This document shows positions 1-10,835 of a stretch of DNA of 64,000 bases, one piece after another (position 1 is the first letter of the stretch; every line of letters starts with the position of its first letter). Under the pieces are notes generated by a model, which had not been told where the DNA came from, did no database searches, and saw nothing but the letters and a program-made list of their open reading frames with translations. The translations under genes were made by a program, and so were the position numbers. This DNA is from Monoplex corrugatus (taxonomy: Eukaryota > Mollusca > Gastropoda > Littorinimorpha > Ranellidae): positions 47,847,232 to 47,911,231 of the forward strand of contig JAPXFY010000026.1 of the NCBI GenBank assembly GCA_030674185.1, written 5' to 3'.

Positions 1-144
1 AGGTAGACCCAGGGAGAAAGTATTGGACGGACTTGCAGAGTGGCTGAAGACAAAGAGGGTGGAAGAGGCGCTCGAGGCAACAAGGGATAGAAACAGATGG
101 AAGACCATGATCACCAACGCCATGTGGCAAGGCACTTGATGGTG
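1..144 (+). mobile_element. RTE-like LINE, 3' end fragment
   Basis: Matches the last ~130 bp of the RTE-like copies at 9508-10200 (+) and 3326-4654 (-), including the C-terminal GRPR-type coding stretch. It ends in a TGATGATGA-type tail. The 5' part lies outside the window. Directly downstream comes the 3' end of a different LINE family, so it is probably a nested insertion. Confidence 0.7.
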
Positions 145-400
145 ATGATGAGACACCCTTCCTGATGTAGTTTTCCAGTTTTTACAAGAGATCAATAGAT
201 TTCACCTGATATGATTTTACGGCTGTCTTTCTTTAACTGCACTTAAGACTTGCATGGTTAACGGTGAGCATGGTTTTTACCTGTCTTTTATTTTAACGGG
301 TTGTCAGTTTTGACGTGGTGTTAGCTCTGATATGGCTCTAGTAGTCGGCTGGGCTAAAAGCAATGTGAACTTGAATTCTGCTGTCCTTCTGCATACATGG
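145..400 (+). mobile_element. RNase H-type LINE, 3' UTR fragment
   Basis: Resembles the ends of the copies at 15955-16725, 14236-14515 and 9018-9507. Shared marks are a 'ttttccagtttttacaagag' block, the 'gtggttttt' region and the terminal CTGATATGGCTCTAGTAGTC-GGCTGGG motif followed by 'gaacttgaa' repeats. Only non-coding 3' sequence is present. Confidence 0.65.
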
Positions 401-1082
401 CATGAAATTCATTTCCAGTGTTCATTCCGATAATGAAACTTTAAATCAGAATAGTGACAGTAGACTGGGTAGAGTCTGATATGACTGATCACAACAGGAA
501 AGGTGGAAAGCACAAAATTTGACATGTTGATAACCACGAGACTATCAGTGGCGTTGCCATAGCTTCTTTGTTTCTTTTGTTTTGCCATGAAATAACCATT
601 GCTGTTGGCATGGAATTATCCCGACTAGGAAATTTTCTATATTTTTTTTTTCAAAAACGAGATGCACACACCATTACAGTGTCGCCAAGATTGTTCCAAC
701 AGACAGTACAAACAGTAGTACAAGATACAAAACCCATGTGCTGGGCAAGACCCCAATTCATGGCTTTATGTGCAGGCTTAAGGCTTGTGCCATGATCGTT
801 TTGGTTCTTCTCCATCACGTGGCACCAATGACACCAATACATGTGGAATTCAATCAGAAAGCGGAAACATTATCTTGAAAAACTGAAACTGAAGCATTAA
901 ATTACCTGGGTTTTCTTTTTCTTTTTCTACATGATGAAAGATAACCAGAGCTGTTAACATGGCGTTTTCGTTTTTTCTTTGTTTTTTTTTTTGGTTGTTT
1001 TTTGTCTGTTTGTTTGATTTTTGCTTGTTTTACCATGTGATAACCATTGTTAGCGACATTTACTGAAAAAAAACATCCACAA
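401..1082. other. No gene recognised; AT-rich spacer
   Basis: Short frames on both strands are unsupported. Around 740-795 the sequence shares a 'tttatgtgcagg...taaggcttgtg' block with 20215-20275, so a short dispersed repeat is probably present. Confidence 0.5.
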
Positions 1083-1150
1083 AAACAGAATCAGAACACG
1101 TATTTAGTATAACAAGATGGGCGTAAATTATTGGCCAAGTGGCCCTTTTC
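1083..1150 (-). repeat. Penelope-3'-end-like dispersed motif
   Basis: Carries 'cagaatcagaacacgtattt', then a TTGGCCAAGTGGCC core. This is the reverse complement of the block at 1403-1478 and is related to copies at 17470, 17583, 29083, 35388 and 58095. The 35388 copy lies just downstream of a Penelope-like ORF on the same strand, hence the name. Confidence 0.5.
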
Positions 1151-1157
1151 AAATAAC

Positions 1158-1270
1158 ACGCGCGCACACACGCACACACGCACGCGCGCAAGCACACACA
1201 CACACACACACTCTCTCTGTGTCTCCCCCCTCCCCTGTGTAATATCACTTAGAGTGAAAAGACGTTAAAC

Positions 1271-1326
<56 letters not shown>
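1158..1326. repeat. (CA)n and (CT)n microsatellites
   Basis: CA/CG-rich tract followed by about 45 bp of pure CT. The open frames across it are simple-repeat artefacts. Confidence 0.95.
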
Positions 1327-1330
<4 letters not shown>

Positions 1331-1402
1331 GGAAAAACAGCAAAACTTCCCTGACATTTCTTCCAGCTTGTTGTTTAGGACTTCTTTGTTGTCATATGTT
1401 TA

Positions 1403-1478
1403 TGTTTGACAAAGGCCAGTTGCCCAAATTTTGCACCTGTCTTGTTTTGTTATGTTAAATATGCGTTCTGATTGTAAT
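1403..1478 (+). repeat. Penelope-3'-end-like dispersed motif
   Basis: Starts TTTGACAAAGGCCAGTTG and ends ATGCGTTCTGATT. It is inverted relative to the 1083-1150 copy, with the microsatellites between them. Confidence 0.5.
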
Positions 1479-1682
1479 TTTGTGTGAGTGTGGGTTTTTT
1501 CCATCTGGTTCTTATTTGCTTATTTGTTGAGCACAGGTAGTTATAATTATTTGTTTTGGACATTTACTGAAGTTTGTTTTTTTCTCCTAAGTTGTGAGAG
1601 GGAACCAGTGTTTTTAACACGGCTTTTTGTTTCGTCTTGCCGTGCGTTGATATGTGCCCTTAATTTTATGGGTTTTCTTCCC

Positions 1683-2125
1683 TGTTGAAGTACTATGTAC
1701 GTATTTAAATGGTTATAGTCCTGATATGGCTTTACGCAGTCGGCTGGGCTTTAAGCAACAATTTGAATAAGAACGTGCGCGAATGCATTGATACGTGTAC
1801 TTAATTTTCTTTTCCTTTTTTCCTGTTGAAGTATTGTATGTTTTGAAATGGTTACAGCCCTGATATAGCTCTGTGCAGTCGGCTGGGCTTTAAACAAACA
1901 TAACAGGACATGTTTTTTTAATCCCCTGTGTGATAAATTGGACATAGTGGTCAACGCCAGTAGCATCTCCTTAGATTATGTGCGCGAATGCATCCTTAAT
2001 TTTCTTTTCCTTTTATGAATTTTCTTTTTTACTGTTGAAGTATTCGGTATGTGTGGAAACGGTGAAAGCCCTGATATGGCTGTATGCAGTCGGTTGGACC
2101 TTAAGTAAAATAAAACTAACCACTT
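1683..2125 (+). repeat. Three head-to-tail 3' ends of the SINE-like family
   Basis: Units at about 1683-1770, 1768-1905 and 1920-2120 each contain 'cctgttgaagta', 'ccctgatatggctntacgca' and GTCGGCTGGGCTTTAA with an A-rich tail. The two longer ones also contain 'gtgcgcgaatgcat'. They match the last 150-200 bp of the full-length copies at 2760 and 42265. Confidence 0.7.
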
Positions 2126-2408
2126 TCATTGATATGGGTGAACTAGTCATATTGTCATAATCGCCATCTGATGGCCAGTTTGAGCGACATGGGTTTAAGA
2201 TTTTTGTTATTGTTTTTGTTGATACCTAGGCGTAACCTGTGTTATCAAGATAGAATTCGCATGTTGATGTTTCTGTATAAAAAAAATGGCCATGAAATGA
2301 CCTTTGCCATTGAATGGGATTCTGTTGTCCTAGATGCTGTTGTAGTTATTATAGTTGGTGTATGGAACGCAGGGACAGCCTGTTCAAGCTGAGGTGTGAT
2401 TAGTGAGC

Positions 2409-2412
<4 letters not shown>

Positions 2413-2447
<35 letters not shown>

Positions 2448-2560
2448 CGCGTGCGTGCGTGTGTGTGGCGTGTGTGTGCGTGAGTGTGCGTGTGTGTGTG
2501 CGTGTGCGTGTGTGTATGAGAGAGAGAGAGAGAGTGTGGTGTGTGTGTGTGTTGGACTAA
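2413..2560. repeat. (TG)n microsatellite with (GA)n
   Basis: TG tract with CG interruptions, a short GA run, then TG again. Confidence 0.95.
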
Positions 2561-2756
2561 CTACTGTTATAACAATTAAGGTCTAGTTTTCGATAATGTT
2601 CGCTACTTGCTTTTTTTCCCAAATAATCAAAGCACTGATATACTGTCGAGGTCTAGTGTCCATTTGAACAGTGAAACTTAATTAAAAATAGTTTGTACAA
2701 ATCAAGGACGTGTAACTATTATGCGAAAGAAAGAAATGACAGATTTTAAACCCTGG

Positions 2757-3313
2757 ATACATCCCGTGGGGATGCCGGGGGATCTTTCAGTATAAAATGA
2801 TACCCCCACCTTATGGAAATTCTACGCATGAATTTTCCTCTTTTTCTGTCACTGTCTTTGTTTCTGTCTTGTTACTTTGCTTTCTGTCATTTCTTCTTGT
2901 TATTTTCTGCCTTTCTGGTCCATTCATCTGTATGTTTTTGATAAAGTCTTACGTACTTTTTCTTAAGATTGATAATTGGGTACATGTGTTACGTGCATTT
3001 TTGGCTCTAGGGAAATGAGATGTACAGAAGCAATTCTAAGTAATTTATGCCTGTCTTATATATGATTTAGTGTCCTTAGTTATGATTAAATTTGTGTTCA
3101 GGTATTTTTTCAAATCCCTTATGTGATCTATTGGACGAAGTGGTCAAGTCTAGGGCCATCTCCTTAGATCACGTGCGCGACTGCATCGATATGTGTACTT
3201 ACTTTTCTTTTCCTTTCTTTTTCCTGTTGAAGTATTTTGTGTGTGCTGAAACGGTTATAGTCCTGATATGGCTCTACGCAGTCGGCTGAGCTTGAAATAA
3301 AAATAACAATAAC
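2757..3313 (+). mobile_element. SINE-like ~550-bp dispersed element, full copy
   Basis: Begins near CCGTGGGGATGCCGGGGG and a TATA-like 'cagtataaaatgatac', continues through a T-rich region ('ggtccattcatctgtatg'), 'gtgataaattggac'-type and 'gtgcgcgactgcatcgatat' blocks, and ends with the GTCGGCTGAGC tail and (AATAAC)n. The same order of blocks recurs at 42265, 59430 and 60010. It has no ORF. A minus-strand RTE-like LINE is inserted in its tail. Confidence 0.75.
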
Positions 3314-3325
3314 AATAACCTGTAT
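3314..3325. repeat. Target-site duplication, left (12 bp)
   Basis: AATAACCTGTAT here is repeated exactly at 4655-4666, bounding the RTE-like insertion between them. Confidence 0.85.
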
Positions 3326-4654
3326 CATCATCATCATCAGGTGCCTTGCCGCATGGCGTTGGCGATCATGGATTTCCATCTGTTTCTATCTCTTGTTGCC
3401 TCAAGAATCTCCTCCACCCTCCTCGTCTTCAGCCACTCCGCAAGTCCGTCTAGCATTTTCTCCCTGGGTCTACCTGGTGCTCTTTCCCTAGAGCTTTCCC
3501 GTTGTGACCAGGTGCTCCAAATCCTCCTTCCTCATAAAATGGCCCACAAATGTTGCCTGTCTTTTCCTAATCTTTTTTATGAGTGATCTACTTGTGTCTG
3601 CCTCCATCAAGACTGTCTCGTTTGTTTTCTTTGCTGTCCATGGAACTCTCAACATTCTTCTGAGAAACCACACCTCGGCTGCCTCAATGTTGTTCTGGCT
3701 TTGCTTGCTGACTGTCCACGCCTCACATCCGTACAACAGTATTGGTTCTATATAAATTCAAGAACTCTCTTCCTGATGTTAATTGATAGACATTTGTTGG
3801 TAAGAATGCTTGTCATCTTCTTGAATGCTGTTTTGGCTTGGCCGATTCTGCCGGCTATTTCCGATGTGCATCTGCCGTCTGATGAAATGACTGTTCTCAG
3901 GTATTTGAACTTATTAACCTGTGTCAAGGTTGTGCCATTTGCTGTTATTTTGCATGAGGGGATTTCATGTTTTTTACTGATCACCATGACTTCAGTCTTC
4001 CTGCTGTTTAGTTCCAACCCCTTACCTTTGCTAACTATTTCTAGTATATTCACAAGATTTTGTAGGTCCCTTTCATTTTCTGCAATTAGCATGTGCGTAT
4101 CGAATGTTGTTTATCATTTTCCCTCCAACCTTTAATCCAGGGTCTTCCTCCACGTTTCTCTTGATGTTTTCGCTGTAAAGTGAAAACAGATCTGGTGACA
4201 AAACACAACCCTGTCTGACTCCTCGTTTGATGTTTTGGAAAGAGCTTACATTGTTTTCTATTCTCATTGCAGCTGTTTGTTCCCAATACATATTCCTTAT
4301 TATTCGTAGATCTTTTCCATCAACATTGAGTCTCTCCAGTTGGTTGATCAATTCTTCATGTCGTACCCGATCGAAAGCCTCCGTATAGTCAACAAAGCAT
4401 AGAAACAAATCCTTATTTATCTCAGTTGACCTCTCTATGATAGTTCTTAGGATGTATATGGCATTAATAGTTCCTTTCCCTTCCACAAATCCACACTGAT
4501 CTTCTGCTATTTCTCTTTTGATTCTATTCCTTGTCCTCATCATGATTATTCTTAAGAGGATTTTTGTTACATGACTCATCAAACTGATTGTGCGATGGAG
4601 GTCGCATTCTATAGCCCCTGTCTTCTTTGGAAGTGCAATGAAAATTGATTTTGA
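3326..4654 (-). mobile_element. RTE-like LINE, 5'-truncated, with exact TSD
   Basis: Read on the minus strand it runs from reverse-transcriptase motifs at its 5' end to a TGATGATGATGATA-type tail at 3326-3340. Exact 12-bp duplications flank it. At 1.33 kb it lacks the endonuclease half and is a typical 5'-truncated target-primed insertion. The host site is the A-rich tail of a SINE-like element. Confidence 0.85.
3344..4640 (-). pseudogene. Reverse transcriptase of RTE-like LINE (broken)
   Basis: The 5' frame (4073-4582) holds RT motif A, FVDYTEAFDRV, and motif B, GVRQGCVLSP. The motif C region reads RYAHANCRK where the RTE family has RYADDT followed by LIAENE, so about 8 nt covering the catalytic aspartates are missing and the frame shifts. 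The next frame (3748-4092) continues through LIAENERDLQNLV to the KRVLEF region. A second shift leads to a frame (3488-3736) with YGCEAWTVSK and VPWTAKKTNETVL, which is the conserved LINE C-terminus. The element cannot encode an active enzyme. Clade assignment rests on overall motif resemblance. Confidence 0.8.
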
Positions 4655-4666
4655 AATAACCTGTAT
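4655..4666. repeat. Target-site duplication, right (12 bp)
   Basis: Exact copy of 3314-3325. Confidence 0.85.
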
Positions 4667-4892
4667 ATAACCACGAAATAGCTGTGGCTGTAAATGTGGG
4701 TTTTCATTATTATTTTTGTTTTATTCATTTGTTTATCTATTTGCCTTAAATAGGCAGGAGAGAAAAGTCGCCATGAAATAACTGTCTTGTTGCCATGGGA
4801 TTTTTGTCTTCATAATTTGCATGGTCAACCTTGCTAGCAAAGCAAAAACTTAATCCTTTGACTCCCTCACCCTATCCACCAGCTTCCTTCGT

Positions 4893-4893
4893 G

Positions 4894-4950
<57 letters not shown>

Positions 4951-4957
4951 CGCGCTC
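4893..4957. repeat. (TG)n/(CG)n microsatellite
   Basis: TG tract passing into CG repeats. Confidence 0.95.
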
Positions 4958-5199
4958 CACGTGAGACACTGTAGTTGACATAGGATTACCACTGGTTGCA
5001 TATTCATGTTACCGTAATTGCCGTTCGTTGAGTGTATTTTTCTGTAATGTTTAATGCCGAAGGATAGCCTGTGTTATAGACATGATATTGATGTGGGTGT
5101 TTGTGTACAGACTACCCATGAAGTATTCATTGCTGTTGACGTGGTATTCTATTATTCCTGTTGTTATGGTCGGTTGGAACAGAAAAGAACAGTCCTTTA

Positions 5200-5201
5200 A
5201 A

Positions 5202-5266
<65 letters not shown>

Positions 5267-5274
5267 TGTGTGTA

Positions 5275-5309
<35 letters not shown>

Positions 5310-5495
5310 GAGCTATGTGTATGTAATTCTCTGTGTGTGTGTGTGTGAGTGTGTAACTTTGTGTATGCTGTGTGTGTGTGTAAAACTGTAACTGTGCGCG
5401 GGCGCGCGTGTATGTGTGTGTGCGCGCGGCTGTGCTTGTGTGTGTGTTGACAGAAATTGTGTGTGTGTGTGTGTTTGTGTGTGTGTGATTAGTAT
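5200..5495. repeat. Interrupted (TG)n microsatellite
   Basis: About 300 bp of TG with TA/CG interruptions. The Cys/Val-rich frames here are artefacts. Confidence 0.95.
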
Positions 5496-5540
5496 GTGTA
5501 TGTCAGGGGTGGTGTATGTATGTTTAGTATAGCATCTCTT

Positions 5541-6324
5541 GACTCGCACCACTGACTGTTACTCGGACATTAAGAACTGGATGACATACAATAAACTTCA
5601 GCTCAACGATGACAAGACAGAAGCTATCCTCACTGGCACCTATCAGAAACTTTCTCTGCTGCCTCCTCTTTCTCTCCCGTTATGTAACACATCAGTCCCA
5701 ATTTCTGATTCAGCTAGGAACTTTGGTGTCTATCTTGACTCTACCCTCTCCATGAACAACTTTGTTTCTCAAACTGCCAGATCTTGCTACTATCACCTCC
5801 ATCGTATAAGCCTGATCAGGAAGTATCTCTCTGTGGAAACAACTGCAAAACTCGTTGTCTCCTTCATAATGTCTGGCATGGACTATTGCAATACACTCCT
5901 GTCTGGTCTTCCTGCCTCCATCATTCACATCCTACAGCGCATTCAAAACAATGCTGCACGCCTTGTACTCAAAAAGAAAAAAGCTGATCACATCTCCCCT
6001 CTCCTGGCACAACTTCACTGGCTCCCTATATCAAAGCGCATGCAGTACAAACTAGACACCATCTGCTACAAAAGCCCCAATGACGCAGCCCCCGATTACC
6101 TGTCAAGTCTACTTGAGATCTATGTTCCCTCACGTACCCTCCGCTCTGCCTCCGATCCTCTGACTTTTCGCTTTCCACGCACTAAGCTCAATACCTATGG
6201 TCCATGTGCCTTCTCTGTTTCTGGTCCGCTCTCCTGGAACAAACTTCCTCTGTCAGTCCGTCAGCAACCTACTTTTGTCTCCTTCAAGTCCGCTCTCAAA
6301 ACTCACCTTTTCTCCTCTGCGTAA
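5541..6324 (+). pseudogene. CR1/L2-like LINE reverse transcriptase, C-terminal third
   Basis: A single open frame of about 260 codons ending in TAA at 6322-6324. It matches the thumb and C-terminal region of CR1/L2-type RTs: LQLNDDKTEAIL near the start, a NFGVYLDSTLSM block, MSGMDYCNTLLSGLP, IQNNAARLVL, ISPLLAQLHWLPI, and WNKLPLSVRQQP with FKSALKTHLF at the end. The catalytic palm is absent, so this is a 5'-truncated copy whose ATG at 5539 is not a genuine start. The lack of internal stops suggests a recent insertion. It abuts the TG tract on its 5' side. Confidence 0.85.
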
Positions 6325-6410
6325 AATCCTGACCTAACTCAACCCCCACTGCAGCCTGTCTCTGCTCGGTGTGGAACCACATTGTAATATTACATATTTG
6401 TATATAATGT
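5541..6410 (+). mobile_element. CR1/L2-like LINE, 5'-truncated copy
   Basis: Covers the RT C-terminus plus about 80 bp of 3' UTR ('ctgcagcctgtctctgctcg'). The 3' border is approximate. No clear target-site duplication was found. Confidence 0.65.
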
Positions 6411-6459
6411 TTTTTTTACAATTTTCCATTGCTTTTTCTTCTTTTTCCCCATTTATAGC

Positions 6460-6559
6460 CATGTGTATGTGTGTGTGTGTGCATGCGTGCGTATGTGTAT
6501 GTTCAGCGCATAGATTTGATTTTTATCAAGATTTTGCACTAAATATATATTGTAATTCT

Positions 6560-6596
<37 letters not shown>

Positions 6597-6655
6597 ATTA
6601 TATGTGTGCGTGCTTGTGTGCGTGCACGTGCGTGTGCGAGCGTACTTGAGTATGT
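6460..6655. repeat. TG and (TTC)n microsatellites
   Basis: TG tract 6462-6500, TTC/TCC run about 6556-6600, then mixed TG/CG to 6645. Confidence 0.9.
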
Positions 6656-6711
6656 GTTGATATAATAAACACGAGTGGATTGAAACCTTAGTCACGAGAA
6701 CGGTATTGGCG

Positions 6712-8905
6712 TTAACATTGTCCATCGCTTTGATAACCACTGTTGACATACCACAGTATAACCTGTTGACACACCACGATATAACCATCGGTGTTGACAT
6801 ACCACGATATAACCATTGGTGTTGACATACCACGATATAACCATTGGTGTTGACATACCACAATATAACTTGTTGACATACCACGATATAACCATTGGTG
6901 TTGACATACCACGATATAACCATTGGTGTTGACATACCACGATATAACCATTGGTGTTGACATACCACGATATAACCATTGGTGTTGACACACCACGATA
7001 TAACCATTGGTGTTGACATACCACGATATAACCATTGGTGTTGACACACCACGATATAACCATTGGTGTTGACACAACCACGATATAACCATTGGTGTTG
7101 ACATACCACGATATAACCATTGGTGTTGACATACCACGATATAACCATTGGTGTTGACAACCAGATATAACCATTGGTGTTGACATACCACGATATAACC
7201 ATTGGTGTTGACATACCACGATATAACCATTGGTGTTGACATACCACGATATAACCATTGGTGTTGACATACCACGATATAACCATTGGTATTGACATAC
7301 CAGATATAACCATTGGTATTGACATACCACGATATAACCATTGCTGTTGACATACCACGATATAACCATTGGTGTTGACATACCAGATATAACCATTGGT
7401 GTTGACATACCAGATATAACCATTGGTGTTGACATACCACAATATAACCATTGGGTGTTGAACATACCACGATATAACCATTGTGTTGACATACCACGAT
7501 ATAACCATTGGTGTTGACATACCAGATATAACCATTGGTGTTGACACACCACGATATAACCATTGGTGTTGACATACCAGATATAACCATTGGTGTTGAA
7601 ATACCATGATATAACCATTGGTGTTGACATACCATGATATAACCATTGGTGTTGACATACCATGATATAACCATTGGTGTTGACATACTAAGATATAACC
7701 ATTGGTGTTGAAATACCATGATATAACCATTGGTGTTGACATACCATGATATAACCATTGGTGTTGACATACCATGATATAACCATTGGTGTTGACATAC
7801 CATGATATAACCATTGGTGTTGACATACCACGATATAACCATTGGTGTTGACATACCATGATATAACCATTGGTGTTGACATACTAAGATATAACCATTG
7901 GTGTTGACATACTAAGATATAACCGTTGGTGTTGACATACATGATATAACCATTGGTGTTGACATGCCAAGGTATAACCATTGCAGTTGACATACCAAGA
8001 TATAACTTGTTGACATACCACAATATAACCATCGGTGTTGACATACCACAATATAACCATTGCCATTGACATACCAAGATATATCTATTGGTGTTGACAT
8101 ACCACGATATAACCATTGCCATTGACATACCACGATATAACCATTGGTGTTGACATACCATGATATAGCCATTGCCATTGACATACCATGATATAACCAT
8201 TGCCATTGACATACCAAGATATATCTATTGGTGTTGACATACAAGATATAACCTGTTGACATACCATGATATAACCTATTGACATGCCAAGATATAACTT
8301 GTTGACACACCACAATATAACCATTGCCATTGACATACCAAGATATAACCTATTGACATACCAAGATATAACCTATTGACATACCATGATATAACCTATT
8401 GACATACCAAGATATAACCTATTGACATACCAAGATATAACCTGTTGACACACCACAATATAACCATTGCCATTGACATACCAAGATATAACCTGTTGAC
8501 ATACCAAGATATAACCATTGGTGTTGACATACCAAGATATAACTTGTTGACATACCACAATATAACCATTGGTGTTGACATACCACGATAAAACCATTGC
8601 TGTTGACATACCACAATATAACCATTGGTGTTGATATACCAAGATATAATCTGTTGACATACCACAGTATAACCATGGCTGTTGACATAACACAATATAA
8701 CCATTGCTGTTGACTTACCATGATATAACCATTGGTGTTGACATACCAAGATATAACCTGTTGACATACCACAATATAACCATGGCTGTTGACATACCAC
8801 AATATAACCATTGGTGTTGACATACCACAATATAACCATTGGTGTTGACATACCACGATATATCCATTGCTGTTGACGTGTTACAATGTAACCATTATTG
8901 TTTCA
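6712..8905. repeat. 28-bp minisatellite, ~2.2 kb
   Basis: The unit is GTTGACATACCACGATATAA plus CCATTGGT. There are about 80 units. From about 7980 onward many units lose the 'ccattggt' part (22-23 bp) or carry CCATTGCCA/CCATTGCTG variants. Because 28 is not a multiple of 3 and the minus-strand unit has no stop in any frame, all three minus frames stay open for hundreds of codons (peptide motif YVNTNGYI). There is no evidence of a gene. Confidence 0.95.
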
Positions 8906-8940
8906 CTCTTATCTTAAAACTGATGGTTCAAACATTGCTG

Positions 8941-9017
8941 GGGGCAACGAGAGATAGAGATGGTTGGAAGTCCATGGTCGCCAACGCCATGCGGCAGGGC
9001 ACCTGATGATGAGTCGG
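8941..9017 (+). mobile_element. RTE-like LINE 3' end, 77-bp fragment
   Basis: Base-for-base identical to 10130-10206, including the final GATGATGAGTCGG. Joined on its right to coding sequence of the RNase H-type LINE. Confidence 0.75.
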
Positions 9018-9507
9018 AGGATTGGAATGAACAGACAGATAACAAACTTTTCCAAATCCGCCCTAACCTGAAAGAAAATCTCCCATCTGCTGTAGGAAAC
9101 CGTAAGACAGAGACAGTGTTATGTAGGTTACACATAGGTCACACAATCTACACTCATTCGTACCTTAAAAAATGAAGAAGCACCATGGTGTATACCGTGT
9201 GACGAGCCATTGAGCAACAGATACCTCCTTCTCGATTGCAGGGACTTGTACGATGTGAAACAAAAGCATTACACTGTGGACTCCTCAGAGAACCTCTTCC
9301 AAGAAGTCCCTCCTGATGCAATTTTCCAGTTTTTACAAGAGATCAATAGATTTGACCTGATATTTTACGGCTGTTTTTCTTTACTTGAATGATATTAGAT
9401 TTGCAAGGTTAACAGTGAGCATGGTTTTTATCTGTTGTCTTTTATCTTAACGGGTTGTCGTTTTTAACGTGGTGTTAGCCCTGATATGGCTCTAATAGTC
9501 GGCTGGG
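9018..9507 (+). mobile_element. RNase H-type LINE, 3' coding end and 3' UTR
   Basis: Coding remnants read EDWNEQTDNKLFQIRPNLKE and VLCRLHIGHT, then after a frame break DEPLSNRYLLLDCRDLYDV and VPPDAIFQFLQEI. This is the post-RNase-H C-terminus of an I-superfamily-like LINE and parallels 16196-16520. The 3' UTR ends with the GGCTGGG motif, where an RTE-like LINE has inserted (9508-10200). The element's last bases resume at 10201. Confidence 0.75.
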
Positions 9508-10200
9508 GAAAGCAAAGGTATGGGGTTGGAACTAAACAGCAGGAAGACTGAAGTCATGGTGATCAGTAAAAAACATGAAATCCCCTCCTGCAAAATAACA
9601 GCAAATGGCACAACCTTGACACAGGTTAATAAGTTCAAATACCTGGGAACGGTCATTTCATGAGACGGCAGATGCACATCGGAAATAGCTGGCAGAATCG
9701 GCCAAGCCAAAACAGCATTCAAGAAGATGACAAGCATTCTTACCAACAAATGTCTATCAATTAACATCAGGAAGAGAGTTCTTGAATTTATATAGAACCA
9801 ATACTGTTGTACGGATGTGAGGCGTGGACAGTCAGCAAGCAAAGCCAGAGCAGGATTGAGGCAGCTGAGATGTGGTTTCTCAGAAGAATGTTGAGAGTAC
9901 CATGGACAGCAAAGAAAACAAACGAGACAGTCTTGATGGAGGCAGACACAAGTCGATCACTGATAAGGAAGATTAGGAAAAGACAAGCAACATTTATAGG
10001 CCATTTTATGAGGAAGGAGGATTTGGAGCACCTGGTCACAACGGGAAAGCTGGAGGGAAAGAGAGCACCGGGTAGACCCAGGGAGAGAATGTTGGACGGA
10101 CTTGCAAGGTGGCTGAGGATGAAGAGGGTGGGGCAACGAGAGATAGAGATGGTTGGAAGTCCATGGTCGCCAACGCCATGCGGCAGGGCACCTGATGATG
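9508..10200 (+). mobile_element. RTE-like LINE, 5'-truncated, nested, with 11-bp TSD
   Basis: AGTCGGCTGGG at 9497-9507 is repeated exactly at 10201-10211, bounding a 693-bp insert with a TGATGATG tail. Coding remnants: LELNSRKTEVMVISKKHEIP, GRCTSEIAGRIGQAKTAFKK, YGCEAWTVSKQSQ, VPWTAKKTNETVLMEADTSR and GKRAPGRPRERMLD. It has a TGA in the frame before 'DGRC' (about 9662) and a one-base deletion near 9790. It sits inside the 3' end of the RNase H-type LINE. Confidence 0.9.
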
Positions 10201-10335
10201 AGTCGGCTGGGCTGTAAGCAATATGAACTGAACTGATCTATCTTAATGGGTTGTCGTTTTTTGACGTGGTGTTACCTGATATGGCTCTAGTAGTCGGCTG
10301 GGATGTAAGCAATATGAACTGTATTGAACCGAACT
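10201..10335 (+). mobile_element. RNase H-type LINE terminal segments
   Basis: After the TSD the sequence resumes 'ctgtaagcaatatgaactg', then repeats a 'gggttgtcgttttttgacgt' to GTCGGCTGGG segment and 'caatatgaactg'. A second partial 3' end therefore follows the first. Confidence 0.6.
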
Positions 10336-10734
10336 ACACATAGCGAAATACCACCATGAACTTAACCTGGTAACGGAATAATTTATTGCCTGTTTCACAA
10401 GCAGGCGTGACAGATCAATACAGTTGTGAAGGCAGATAAATGACATTGTGAACGACGTGATAATAATCGTTGCTACTTCCCTGATTGGTCACAGAGCCGT
10501 CCTGATTCTGTTCCAGTTTCACGTCTGCTTCTTCTCAAGCCTGCTGGGTCGTTTCTTCAGCTCGTTGCTTTACCACCGTGAATGTGTGTTTTATGTAGAT
10601 TTTCTCGAAGAGAATGATTTTGTTGTTGTTGATAGTTTATGATTCGTATTTCAAAAATTTCATTTCTTTACGTACATCTCTTCAATCAGGCGAAGTAAAT
10701 TTCTGCTTACCATTTCTGCCATAATTTGACAAGC
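10336..10734. other. No gene recognised
   Basis: Unique-looking AT-rich sequence with only short frames on both strands. Nothing supported. Confidence 0.5.
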
Positions 10735-10835
10735 ATTTCGGCATTATGCTTGGTTGTCGTTTTTGATGAGGTGTTATCCCTGGTACGGCTCTAGTAGTCG
10801 GCTGGGCTATAAGCAATCTGAACATGAACTTGCAT
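10735..10835 (+). mobile_element. RNase H-type LINE 3' tail fragment
   Basis: Carries 'ggttgtcgtttttgatgagg', 'ggctctagtagtcggctggg' and 'ctataagcaatctgaac', the terminal block of that family. Confidence 0.65.

Noticed and set aside
6453..8856. Long minus-strand frames (up to 468 codons) with YVNTNGYI-type repeats
   Set aside because: They are readings of the 28-bp minisatellite in every frame; no start context, domain or splice sites.
9000..9017. CTGATGATGAG as a hammerhead ribozyme core
   Set aside because: It is the RTE-like LINE's TGATGA tail; no stem II or GAAA follows.
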